From Candidatus Dormiibacterota bacterium (GTDB lineage: Bacteria > Chloroflexota > Dormibacteria > Aeolococcales > Aeolococcaceae), in assembly GCA_003136295.1 (NCBI GenBank), contig PLDZ01000202.1, positions 1,395 to 8,090 on the forward strand: a DNA stretch of 6,696 bases, in the 5' to 3' direction. The notes beneath the pieces are model-generated. The model searched no databases, was not told the origin of the DNA, and worked only from the letters and a program-made list of their open reading frames with translations. Both the position numbers and the translations under genes were made by a program. Shown here piece after piece: positions 1 to 5,694 of this stretch. Every line of letters begins with the position of its first letter. The stretch's first letter is position 1.

Positions 1-324
1 CTCCCCGCCCACCCAGGTGGCGAGGGATGGTGCGCGGTTCTCGACATCGGGGAGCATGTGCGTGAAGAAACCGTTCGACAGCGAGGGCGCGACCGTCGCG
101 TGGCGGCGGCAGTACGGGAGGCCCAGCACAACCCTGCTGTGCTCATCGCACCAGGTTGTGCCGCATTTCACCTGCCGGCGATCGACGTAGGTGCAGCGGC
201 AGGTGGCGGGCTTGGAGCACTCACCGTCCAGGCACTTACCCAGACCATCGCCGTCGCCGTCAGCCGACCCGGCGTCGCCCGACTGTTTCCTCGAGAGCCG
301 CTGCCACGGCTTCAACTTGTCCAA
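1..324 (-). CDS. Cys/His-rich probable zinc-binding protein, partial (C-terminus beyond left edge)
   Basis: I do not recognise this gene. An open frame of 108 codons runs from a TTG at 324 to the window edge with no stop; its C-terminus is missing. A TAA lies three codons upstream of the TTG, and GAGGAG at 335-340 is a good ribosome binding site at a slightly long spacing of 10 nt. Residues 1-30 are basic, then Gly/Asp-rich and probably disordered. Residues 31-75 hold nine potential metal ligands: C31, C36, C42, C44, C54, C59, H62, C72 and H75, including WC-x2-H and YC-x2-H pairs. This suggests one or two structural zinc sites (inference). By hand count, 22 of the first 24 codons after the start end in G or C, as expected for this genome. 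A weak -10-like TAGGCT lies at 369-374. It could be a nucleic-acid or protein-binding zinc module; the function is unknown. The gene lies 3' of the tRNA-Glu, on the same strand. Confidence 0.62.
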   Translation of the reverse strand, partial: MDKLKPWQRLSRKQSGDAGSADGDGDGLGKCLDGECSKPATCRCTYVDRRQVKCGTTWCDEHSRVVLGLPYCRRHATVAPSLSNGFFTHMLPDVENRAPSLATWVGGE

Positions 325-430
325 CGTTGGTTAACTCCTCGGCACCCACGAAGCGGTGCCAGGACCCCAGCCTAGCCGCCTGAGCGTGCTGACCTCCGAG
401 CGCAAGCATCTTGTTACGACTCGGATGCAT
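260..430 (-). CDS. Possible 56-residue small ORF, or 3' remnant of a gene
   Basis: An ATG at 430 opens a 56-codon frame ending in TGA at 260-262. The same frame is open further upstream to a TGA at 485-487, only 7 nt from the tRNA 3' end, but has no ATG, GTG or TTG start in that upstream part. The 18 codons before the ATG are strongly GC-ending (16 of 18). The part overlapping the Cys/His-rich gene (260-324) is not (11 of 21), so there the Cys/His-rich frame is the better coding candidate. No clear ribosome binding site was found and no family is recognised. It may be a short gene, a gene with an unusual start, or the tail of a gene that lost its 5' end beside the tRNA. It may also be chance. 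Confidence 0.2.
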   Translation of the reverse strand: MHPSRNKMLALGGQHAQAARLGSWHRFVGAEELTNVGQVEAVAAALEETVGRRRVG

Positions 431-493
431 GTCGGTGGCCTCGCGGAACTCGCGGCCGTCGCCAATCCACTCCCAAAGGGACGATCACGCGCG

Positions 494-570
494 TGGTACC
501 CCGTATCGGATTCGAACCGATGGTCTCCGCCTTGAGAGGGCGGTGTCCTGGGCCACTAGACGAACGGGGC
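494..570 (-). tRNA. tRNA-Glu, anticodon CTC, CCA encoded
   Basis: The minus strand folds as a full cloverleaf. The acceptor arms are 564-570 and 498-504, with a G-U pair at 1:72. The anticodon stem is CCGCC/GGCGG (539-543 with 527-531), around a loop of CTCTCAA. The anticodon CTC (534-536) reads GAG codons. The T-arm is ATCGG-TTCGAAT-CCGAT (505-521). The discriminator base is A (497) and CCA is genomically encoded at 494-496. The gene lies 37 nt after the argS stop on the same strand, with its own promoter just upstream. No T-tract terminator is seen at its 3' side. Confidence 0.97.
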
Positions 571-581
571 CCGAAGGCCCC
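566..581 (-). terminator. GC hairpin with UUCG loop between argS and tRNA-Glu
   Basis: On the minus strand, GGGGCC-TTCG-GGCCCC forms a perfect 6 bp stem with the very stable UUCG tetraloop, 26 nt after the argS stop. There is no T tract, so it is not a canonical intrinsic terminator; it may pause transcription or protect the argS 3' end. Its 3' arm includes the first five bases of the tRNA (566-570), so argS read-through RNA could form this hairpin instead of the tRNA acceptor stem. Confidence 0.5.
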
Positions 582-583
582 GG

Positions 584-611
584 ATCATAGCAGTGCCCGG
601 AGATGGCTCAA
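584..611 (-). promoter_or_regulatory. Promoter for tRNA-Glu
   Basis: The minus strand has TTGAGC (606-611), a 16 nt spacer and TATGAT (584-589) preceded by TGC. This is a sigma-70-type extended -10 promoter with a 4-of-6 match at -35. The -35 element contains the argS stop codon (608-610). The predicted start site near 576-577 would give a 5' leader of about 6-7 nt for RNase P to remove. Confidence 0.65.
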
Positions 612-2485
612 ACCTGATCCGGTGCAGCCATTCCCAGGGTGTGGAGTGCATCAGCGAGCGTCGCGCGCGTCGCGGCGACCAGGCCGCGTCGGAATTGGCG
701 CACCGCTTGGTCGTCCTCGCGGACGATCGCCGGTGTGTGCTCGTAGAAGTCGCTGAAGGCCGACGCGAGTGCGAAGGCGTAGGTGGTGAGCAGCGACGGC
801 GAGAGTGCCTGCGCCGTCTCGGTGAGCGCGCGCGGGTACGCCTCGATGCTGTGGAGCAACTCACGTTCAGCGGGGTGCAGTGCGGCCGGGACAGCGAGAT
901 GCTCACCGGCATCGCTCACCTTGCGCAGGATGCCCGCAGCGCGAGCATGCGCGTACTGCAGGTACACGCCGGTGTCGCCGGTCACCCGCAGCGCCTCGTC
1001 GAAGTCGAAGGCGATGATCTGGTTGAGGGAGAACTTGAGCAGGTAGTAGCGCACCGCTCCCGCCGCAACCGCCGTGGCGGTCGCGGCATCGCGCGCGTTG
1101 GCGCTGAGCCGCGCGATCGAACGATCGAGCAGGTCGTCGGCGCGCACCTCGATCCCGCGCCGTCCGCTCAGGGCCACGCTGTCGCGTCCCTCCTCGATCT
1201 CGACGCCGAGCTCGGCCGCAGCCGCGGGTGTGAGTGCGACCACCTCGTAGCTCAGGTGGATCGAGTTGTCGGCCTCGCGTTCGTGGTGCAACCTGCGCAG
1301 CGCACGCTGTACGACTCGTTGGGGGTATGCCTGGCGTGCATCGATGACGTTGATCACGCGCTGCGCATGACCGAAGTGTGCGGGCGGCGCGTCAGGCCGG
1401 GCGGGGATCGACGTGCTCATGAGGGTTGGATCACCCTCCCAGGGGACATAGTTGAAGTCACGTCCGAGCAGGCCGAATTTCCAGAGCTGGTAAGCAATAT
1501 CCTTCGCCGTGTAGGTCGCGATACCGTCCGATTTGACCAGAACCTTGGTGTCATCGTCAGAGTCGTCCTCGGCCGTGTCCGCCGGCATCACCCAACAGCC
1601 GGCGAGCTTGCCGTTCTCGACGAGCACGATCGCGCCGGACTCGCGGAGGAGTTCGAACGCCTGGCGCCAGAAGCCGAGGCCGATGATGTCCGACTCCCAG
1701 GTGAGCAGGTCGTAGGCGATGTCGAAACGGCGCATGGTCGCAAGGTGGGCGTTCACAATCCGCCGCGCGAGGTCCTTGACGAACACGGCGGTCTCGTTTC
1801 CCCCCTCCTCGACCTCGCGAAGCACATCGCGCCGCCGCTCGAGGAGTTCGGTATCGGTCTCGTAGCGCGCGGACACCGCGATGTACACCCTCGAGCAGTA
1901 CTGATCGAACGGCTCGCCAGGCATCGGTTCAATGCCGAGATGGCGGATGCCGACCACGACGTCGGCAACCTGGACCCCGGTGTCGTCGATGTAGTTGTTC
2001 ACCTCCACGGCATGGCCGGTGCGCCGGAGGACGCGGGCGACGGTGTCACCGATACACGCGTTGCGGAGGTGTCCGATGTGCGCCGCCTTGTTCGGGTTGG
2101 TGGCGGTGTGCTCGACCAGGGTTTTTCCCGCAGTGGCCTTCGGCAGGTCGACGCTGCCGGTCGTCTCGAGATCCGTCGCCGCGGCGAGCACGGCGGCGCC
2201 CCAGGTGCGGTCGTCGAGATGCGCGTTGACATATCCCGGCGGGGTCACCGTCCAGGCCCGCACCCGGGGCACGCGCGAGGCCTCGAGATGGGCCGCCAGC
2301 TCGGCCGCGATCGCCGCGGGCGCGCGCCGGAGGACACGCGCCAGGCCGAGCGCGGCGGGGGTCGACCAGTCGCCGAACTCCGGGCGAGCCGAGCGCTCGA
2401 CGACCACCTCGAACGTCCCCTCCACGCCGGCGGCGTCGAGGGCGTCGCGTACAGCCTCGATGAGCAGAGTGCGCGTGGCAGGCAT
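608..2485 (-). CDS. argS: Arginyl-tRNA synthetase (arginine--tRNA ligase)
   Basis: This class I synthetase charges tRNA-Arg with arginine in the cytoplasm, using ATP. It has 625 residues, somewhat longer than the roughly 550-580 typical of the family. Residues 1-90 are the N-terminal additional domain (tRNA D-loop recognition), including the PPGYVNAHL segment. The HIGH motif is at 136-139, in NPNKAAHIGHLRN. The Rossmann catalytic core contains SDGIATYTAKDIAYQLWKF (319-337). A degenerate LSGRRG (439-444) occupies the KMSKS position, as is common in ArgRS. The C-terminal DALR-type anticodon-binding domain covers about 505-625 and ends in the typical LGM-x-x-P. The acidic run near 305-312 is unusual but sits next to a conserved segment. 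The ATG at 2485 is chosen because the synthetase homology begins there; upstream sequence in the same frame is antisense to galU. No Shine-Dalgarno precedes it, so the message may be leaderless. Diverges from galU. Confidence 0.96.
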   Translation of the reverse strand: MPATRTLLIEAVRDALDAAGVEGTFEVVVERSARPEFGDWSTPAALGLARVLRRAPAAIAAELAAHLEASRVPRVRAWTVTPPGYVNAHLDDRTWGAAVLAAATDLETTGSVDLPKATAGKTLVEHTATNPNKAAHIGHLRNACIGDTVARVLRRTGHAVEVNNYIDDTGVQVADVVVGIRHLGIEPMPGEPFDQYCSRVYIAVSARYETDTELLERRRDVLREVEEGGNETAVFVKDLARRIVNAHLATMRRFDIAYDLLTWESDIIGLGFWRQAFELLRESGAIVLVENGKLAGCWVMPADTAEDDSDDDTKVLVKSDGIATYTAKDIAYQLWKFGLLGRDFNYVPWEGDPTLMSTSIPARPDAPPAHFGHAQRVINVIDARQAYPQRVVQRALRRLHHEREADNSIHLSYEVVALTPAAAAELGVEIEEGRDSVALSGRRGIEVRADDLLDRSIARLSANARDAATATAVAAGAVRYYLLKFSLNQIIAFDFDEALRVTGDTGVYLQYAHARAAGILRKVSDAGEHLAVPAALHPAERELLHSIEAYPRALTETAQALSPSLLTTYAFALASAFSDFYEHTPAIVREDDQAVRQFRRGLVAATRATLADALHTLGMAAPDQV

Positions 2486-2493
2486 ATCGCGCA

Positions 2494-2499
2494 AGGGTA
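2494..2499 (-). promoter_or_regulatory. Candidate -10 element for argS (leaderless start)
   Basis: TACCCT on the minus strand fits TAnnnT and ends 8 nt before the argS ATG. That would put transcription initiation at or next to the start codon, consistent with the missing ribosome binding site. No convincing -35 is visible, so this is tentative. Confidence 0.33.
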
Positions 2500-2528
2500 A
2501 CGGGGAGCAGGGCCGCGTCCCGACGGGC

Positions 2529-2534
2529 GACAAT
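2529..2534 (+). promoter_or_regulatory. Candidate -10 element for galU (leaderless start)
   Basis: GACAAT, which resembles TATAAT except at the first and third positions, ends 8 nt before the galU GTG. No Shine-Dalgarno lies at a usable distance. Spacing mirrors that seen at argS on the opposite strand of the same 57 bp gap. No -35 element is recognisable. Confidence 0.3.
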
Positions 2535-2542
2535 GCGCCGCC

Positions 2543-3406
2543 GTGGACTCGCGACCATGCGTGATCCCGGCCGCGGGCCTGGGGACACGCTTTCTCCCTG
2601 CCACCAAGGAGCTCCCCAAAGAGATGCTCCCGGTTCTCGATCGCCCCGTGATCCAGTGGGCGGTCGAGGAAGCCGTCGCATCCGGCGCCGACGAGATTGT
2701 CCTCGTTCTCGCCGAAGGCAAGGAAGCGCTGGCAGCTCATCTCCGTCCCGATCTCCCCCTGGAACGCCTGCTCGAGGAGCGGGGCAAGACCGCTGAGCTG
2801 GAAGCCGTGCGCAAGGCCGGCAACCTGTGCCGGATCACCGTCGCCCGTCAGGCCTCGCCTCGCGGTCTCGGCGATGCCGTGCTGTGCGCTGCGGCTGCCG
2901 TGGGCGACCGGACCTTCCTCTGCATGCTCCCCGACGACCTGTCGCTCGCCGAACCGCCAGTGCTGCGCCAGCTCTGGGACGCCCACGAGGAGTTGGGGAC
3001 GCCGATTCTCGCACTCATGCGGGTGCCCAGCGATCAGATCTCGAGATACGGCTGCGCCGAGATTGCCGAATCCCGTGGCAAGCTGCACAGGGTGATTGGT
3101 CTGGTCGAGAAGCCGCCCGCCGCCGAGGCCAAGAGCGATCTCGCCGTCATGGGCAGATACGTGCTGACCCCGGCGATCTTTGCCGCGCTCCGCGAGACCA
3201 GGCCTGGTGCCCTTGGCGAGATCCAGCTCACTGACGCGATCGGGCTCATGCTCGAGGCCGGTGACGTCTGGGGCGTCGAGTTCGATGGCGAGCTCCTCGA
3301 CGTCGGGACGCCGTCCGGCTGGCTCGCCACCAACATGCGCCTGGCACGCGGGCACCCGGAGTTTCAGACGGCCGTGGCCAATATCGACGGGCTGGGCGCG
3401 ACGTGA
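2543..3406 (+). CDS. galU: UTP--glucose-1-phosphate uridylyltransferase
   Basis: GalU makes UDP-glucose from UTP and glucose-1-phosphate in the cytoplasm, feeding cell-envelope glycan and nucleotide-sugar synthesis. The 287 residues are slightly shorter than the usual roughly 300. The N-terminal nucleotidyltransferase signature IPAAGLGTRFLPATKELPKE covers residues 8-27. Other family blocks are GLGDAV at 108-113, the metal/nucleotide-binding LPDD at 129-132, YG at 169-170, VEKP at 188-191, GRY at 204-206, GEIQLTDA at 225-232, and LLDVGTPSGWL at 251-261. The GTG at 2543 leaves the normal six residues ahead of the VIPAAG block and agrees with the proposed leaderless promoter. The stop overlaps the next gene's GTG, so the two are probably co-transcribed. 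A related sugar-nucleotidyltransferase (RmlA-like) is less likely, because the KELPKEMLP block is characteristic of GalU. Confidence 0.93.
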   Translation: MDSRPCVIPAAGLGTRFLPATKELPKEMLPVLDRPVIQWAVEEAVASGADEIVLVLAEGKEALAAHLRPDLPLERLLEERGKTAELEAVRKAGNLCRITVARQASPRGLGDAVLCAAAAVGDRTFLCMLPDDLSLAEPPVLRQLWDAHEELGTPILALMRVPSDQISRYGCAEIAESRGKLHRVIGLVEKPPAAEAKSDLAVMGRYVLTPAIFAALRETRPGALGEIQLTDAIGLMLEAGDVWGVEFDGELLDVGTPSGWLATNMRLARGHPEFQTAVANIDGLGAT

Positions 3407-3867
3407 ATGCGCTGCGTCGCGAGTGGGGCGCGGTCACCTTCGTGGTCACGATCCTGGTGGGAGCCGTGGCGGTCGCGATCTCCTTGGGGGTGTCCGCATC
3501 TCACGGCACGGCCGTTCAATCGGCGCCGCCCTGCCCCTCGTACACACCGTACGTGGTTACGCCGACCCCGGTGCCCACGGCGACGCCCAAGCCCACGGTG
3601 AGCGGTAAGGCGACCCCGACGGCGGCGCCCACGCCGACGCCGGTTCCGACGCCGATCGCGACCCCGACCCCGTTCAACCCCCAGCTCCAGGGCTGCCCGA
3701 CGGCGCCGCTCCCGCCGGCTCCGGTGGCCACGCCGACACCCAAGACGACTCCCACGGCGGTCGGTGCGACCCCGATCCCCACGGCCACGCCGACGCCGAC
3801 CCCGGTCCCGACCACCCCGCCGAACTCCACTCCGCTCCCGACGCCGACACCGACCCCACCACCCTGA
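3403..3867 (+). CDS. Membrane-anchored or secreted Thr/Pro-rich low-complexity protein
   Basis: This is a 154-residue protein of unknown function. A short basic N-terminus (RRE at 5-7) is followed by a hydrophobic helix at about 9-31. This is either a signal anchor or a signal peptide with a poor cleavage site; no lipobox is seen. The rest is predicted outside the membrane. Residues 52-90 and 108-154 are irregular TP, TPTP and VPT repeats. They are split by a non-repetitive segment (91-107) that carries C98; the only other cysteine is C44. Such Thr/Pro tracts typically form extended, wall-spanning and often O-glycosylated stalks; glycosylation here is inference. The GTG start overlaps the galU stop as GTGA, implying translational coupling, and no separate ribosome binding site is evident. 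Codons are mostly ACG/ACC and CCG/CCC, as expected in this genome. It ends 12 bp from the convergent gene. Confidence 0.75.
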   Translation: MNALRREWGAVTFVVTILVGAVAVAISLGVSASHGTAVQSAPPCPSYTPYVVTPTPVPTATPKPTVSGKATPTAAPTPTPVPTPIATPTPFNPQLQGCPTAPLPPAPVATPTPKTTPTAVGATPIPTATPTPTPVPTTPPNSTPLPTPTPTPPP

Positions 3868-3879
3868 GCGCCGCGCGGA

Positions 3880-4407
3880 TCAGAGCGCGAAGAGCAACCT
3901 GCTGCCGTTCTCGGGGGTGATCGACGAACGCTGCAGCTCGATGTCGACGGGCGGTGGCCGGCCGGTGTCGATCACCACGGCGATCCGCTCCGAGAGGCGC
4001 AGCCCGCCGATGCGGACGCAGTCTCGAAGGAACGTGAATGCCATCGGCCGCACCAGGTTCCAGACGTAGCCGCGGACGGCCTGGGCGGTGTCCCCGGGTT
4101 CGAGGAGCGTCTCTCCGGCACGCATGCTCCGGTCCTGGAACGCCAGCACGCAGACTTCGTCCGTCAGCTGCACCGGCGCCGTCCACGCGTACTGGTCGTC
4201 GTCGGCATGCGAACCGACGATCCGATCCTTGTCGCTGAAGAGCGCGAGGCGCTCGATGAGCAGCTGCATCGGACCGGCCGGCCCTTCGACGAACAGGGGG
4301 ATGTCGCGGAGGGGCTCGCTTCGTTCCTGCGCCGGGTAGCGCGCGGAGAATCCCAGATCCTCTATACCGCTGAACGGCGCGGGCACTTTGATGACCAGCT
4401 CGTCCAT
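3880..4407 (-). CDS. Hypothetical protein, 175 residues
   Basis: I do not recognise a family. The protein looks soluble: no signal peptide or membrane helix, a mixed alpha/beta pattern, and two isolated cysteines (C86, C130) with no metal motif. Hydrophobic strand-like segments occur at 84-90 and 142-147. The C-terminus, with PPPVDIEL at 151-158, may be extended. ATG at 4407 is preferred because GAGG (4415-4418) sits 7 nt upstream; a TTG one codon earlier (4410) would be only 4 nt from it. The ATG overlaps the stop of a 12-codon reading frame as TGATG, suggesting termination-reinitiation. The gene diverges from the racemase operon and converges with the Thr/Pro-rich gene, so it is probably a single-gene unit. 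It is coding rather than antisense, since codons end in G/C and there is a recognisable promoter and ribosome binding site. Confidence 0.72.
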   Translation of the reverse strand: MDELVIKVPAPFSGIEDLGFSARYPAQERSEPLRDIPLFVEGPAGPMQLLIERLALFSDKDRIVGSHADDDQYAWTAPVQLTDEVCVLAFQDRSMRAGETLLEPGDTAQAVRGYVWNLVRPMAFTFLRDCVRIGGLRLSERIAVVIDTGRPPPVDIELQRSSITPENGSRLLFAL

Positions 4408-4445
4408 CAACGAGCCTCGCTCAACAGGACGATCACGTTGCTCAT
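4407..4445 (-). CDS. Possible 12-codon upstream reading frame (leader peptide)
   Basis: ATG at 4445 encodes MSNVIVLLSEAR and stops at TGA 4407-4409. The final A is shared with the ATG of the 175-residue protein. AGGG at 4454-4457 lies 8 nt upstream and could serve as its ribosome binding site. It may couple or tune translation of the downstream gene. No runs of a single regulatory amino acid are seen, so classic amino-acid attenuation is not indicated. Confidence 0.35.
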   Translation of the reverse strand: MSNVIVLLSEAR

Positions 4446-4464
4446 CACGTCTACCCTGCGAGCG

Positions 4465-4473
4465 ACCCTAGCA
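4465..4473 (-). promoter_or_regulatory. Extended -10 promoter for the 175-residue protein unit
   Basis: The minus strand reads TGC followed by TAGGGT, matching the TGnTAnnnT extended -10 form. A start site about 7 nt downstream (near 4457) would give a 12 nt leader before the small upstream frame. No good -35 is seen at 16-18 nt, which is tolerated by extended -10 promoters. Confidence 0.42.
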
Positions 4474-4499
4474 CAGGGATTGCGAGGATAGCGCGCGGG

Positions 4500-4516
4500 G
4501 AGTGATTGCTACACTC
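4500..4516. promoter_or_regulatory. Candidate operator, GAGTG-N7-CACTC inverted repeat
   Basis: A perfect 5 bp inverted repeat with a 7 bp spacer covers 17 bp. It spans the extended -10 of the racemase operon, so a bound repressor would block RNA polymerase. The last gene of that operon encodes a TetR regulator, which makes autoregulation a reasonable inference. A short dyad like this can also arise by chance. Confidence 0.33.
4507..4515 (+). promoter_or_regulatory. Extended -10 promoter for the racemase-TetR operon
   Basis: TGC followed by TACACT ends 9 nt before the ATG at 4525. There is no ribosome binding site between them; GGGGAG at 4497-4502 is 22 nt away and lies upstream of the likely start site. 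A leaderless or near-leaderless transcript is therefore likely. The -35 region is weak. Confidence 0.5.
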
Positions 4517-4524
4517 GCGCGACC

Positions 4525-5694
4525 ATGCCGGCACTCGACGACGTTCGAGTCCTCGACCTGACCAGGTTGCTTCCGGGGCCGTTCTGCACCGTGATGCTCG
4601 CTGATTTCGGCGCCGATGTCATCAAGGTCGAGGACACCGCCGGCGGCGACTACATGCGCTGGATGCCGCCGCTCGTGGACGAGTACTCGGCGATGTTCCA
4701 TCCGCTCAACCGCAACAAGCGCTCGCTGGCGATCGACCTCAAGAATCCGTTGGGGCGTGAGGCGTTTCTCCGCCTGGCCGCCACGGCCGATGTTGTCGTC
4801 GAGAGCTTCCGGCCGGGGGTGATGGACCGTCTCGGCATCGGCTTCGGGGTGCTCCGAGAGGCGAACCCGCGGCTCGTGCTCTGCAGCATCAGCGGTTATG
4901 GTCAGGATGGACCGTTTCGCGCCCGCGCCGGCCACGACCTCGGCTACGCAGCAGTCGCGGGCGTGCTGCTGCTCGGTGGCAGTGCCGGCGACGCCCCGGC
5001 AATGCCGGGTTTGCAGGTGGGGGATCTCGGTGGCGGCGCGCTCGACGCCGCGCTCGCGATCATGATCGCGCTGCATCACGCGGCGCGCACCGGCGTTGGT
5101 CAGCACTGCGATATCTCGATGGTCGACGGTCTCATCAGCTGGGCAGGCGTGCACGCTTCGCAGCTCTTCGCGACCGGCGACCCACCCACTCCGGGCGGCG
5201 GGATGCTCACCGGCGGGTATCCCTGCTACCGGATCTACGGATGCGCCGACGGGTACCTTGCCGTCGGCGCGCTCGAGCCCAAGTTCTGGCGTGAATTCGT
5301 TGAGCTGCTCGGCCTGCCCGAACTCGCGGGCAGCGGTCTCGCAGACGGCGAGGAGGGACGCCAGACAATCGCGTCGGTGCAGGCGGTGTTGCACATGCGG
5401 ACGCGCGCGCAATGGGAGGAGGCGCTTTCCGGTCACGACGTCTGCGTCGAGCCCGTGCTCGACATAGGAGAAACCTTCGAGCATCCTCAGGTCCGCAGCC
5501 GCGGCATGCGTCTGGACGCCGGTGCTGGCAGACCCACAGCGCAGACGGGCTTTCCGATCCGGCTCGGGGAAACTCCGGCCGGCTACCGGCGTGCCGCGCC
5601 CCGGTACGGTGAGCACACCGAGGAAGTGCTCACCGAGGCCGGATACGACGCCGGAGAGCTCGCCTCACTGCGCGCAGCAGGGGCGATCGCGTGA
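4525..5694 (+). CDS. Family III CoA-transferase-fold protein, probable alpha-methylacyl-CoA racemase
   Basis: A 389-residue CaiB/BaiF-superfamily protein, the usual length for this interlocked-dimer family. Residues 1-35 carry the family start (VRVLDLTRLLPGPFCTVMLAD), and ESFRPGV (93-99) is the conserved Arg-containing block. H137 in AGHDLGY, D167 in VGDLGGG and E251 in ALEPKFW match the residues reported as important in the Mycobacterium tuberculosis racemase MCR (H126, D156, E241). The His-to-Asp spacing is the same 30 residues. This favours 2-methylacyl-CoA racemase, which interconverts (2R)- and (2S)-methyl acyl-CoAs before beta-oxidation, over a formyl-CoA-type transferase that relies on Asp alone. 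The C-terminal YGEHTEEVL and LRAAG (382-386) are also family-typical. The gene starts next to an extended -10 promoter and overlaps the TetR gene by GTGA, so the two form an operon. Substrate is not determinable; a CoA-transferase or bile-acid-type activity remains possible. Confidence 0.85.
   Translation: MPALDDVRVLDLTRLLPGPFCTVMLADFGADVIKVEDTAGGDYMRWMPPLVDEYSAMFHPLNRNKRSLAIDLKNPLGREAFLRLAATADVVVESFRPGVMDRLGIGFGVLREANPRLVLCSISGYGQDGPFRARAGHDLGYAAVAGVLLLGGSAGDAPAMPGLQVGDLGGGALDAALAIMIALHHAARTGVGQHCDISMVDGLISWAGVHASQLFATGDPPTPGGGMLTGGYPCYRIYGCADGYLAVGALEPKFWREFVELLGLPELAGSGLADGEEGRQTIASVQAVLHMRTRAQWEEALSGHDVCVEPVLDIGETFEHPQVRSRGMRLDAGAGRPTAQTGFPIRLGETPAGYRRAAPRYGEHTEEVLTEAGYDAGELASLRAAGAIA

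Noticed and set aside
58..375. A 105-codon plus-strand frame at the left end
   Set aside because: No ribosome binding site or family motif; the minus-strand Cys/His-rich frame explains most of this region with better codon use.
472..482. Terminator after tRNA-Glu (TCCC-TTT-GGGA on the minus strand)
   Set aside because: Only a 4 bp stem with a 3 nt loop and no T tract; too weak to support.
593..2500. A 635-codon plus-strand open frame across argS
   Set aside because: It is antisense to a clear ArgRS with HIGH motif and DALR domain. Long stop-free antisense frames are expected in very GC-rich DNA.
2486..3355. In-frame N-terminal extension of argS by about 290 codons
   Set aside because: It runs antisense through galU, while synthetase homology begins exactly at the ATG at 2485.
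3516..3830. Minus-strand Gly/Val-rich repeat protein
   Set aside because: It is the mirror of the Thr/Pro codons of the plus-strand gene, which has an anchor segment and operon context.
3540..3867. CRISPR-like or tandem DNA repeat
   Set aside because: The units are irregular 3-12 nt codon repeats of a Thr/Pro protein, with no spacers or constant repeat.
4468..5616. A 382-codon minus-strand open frame
   Set aside because: It is antisense to the racemase-like gene, which has full family motifs; the translation shows no recognisable domain.
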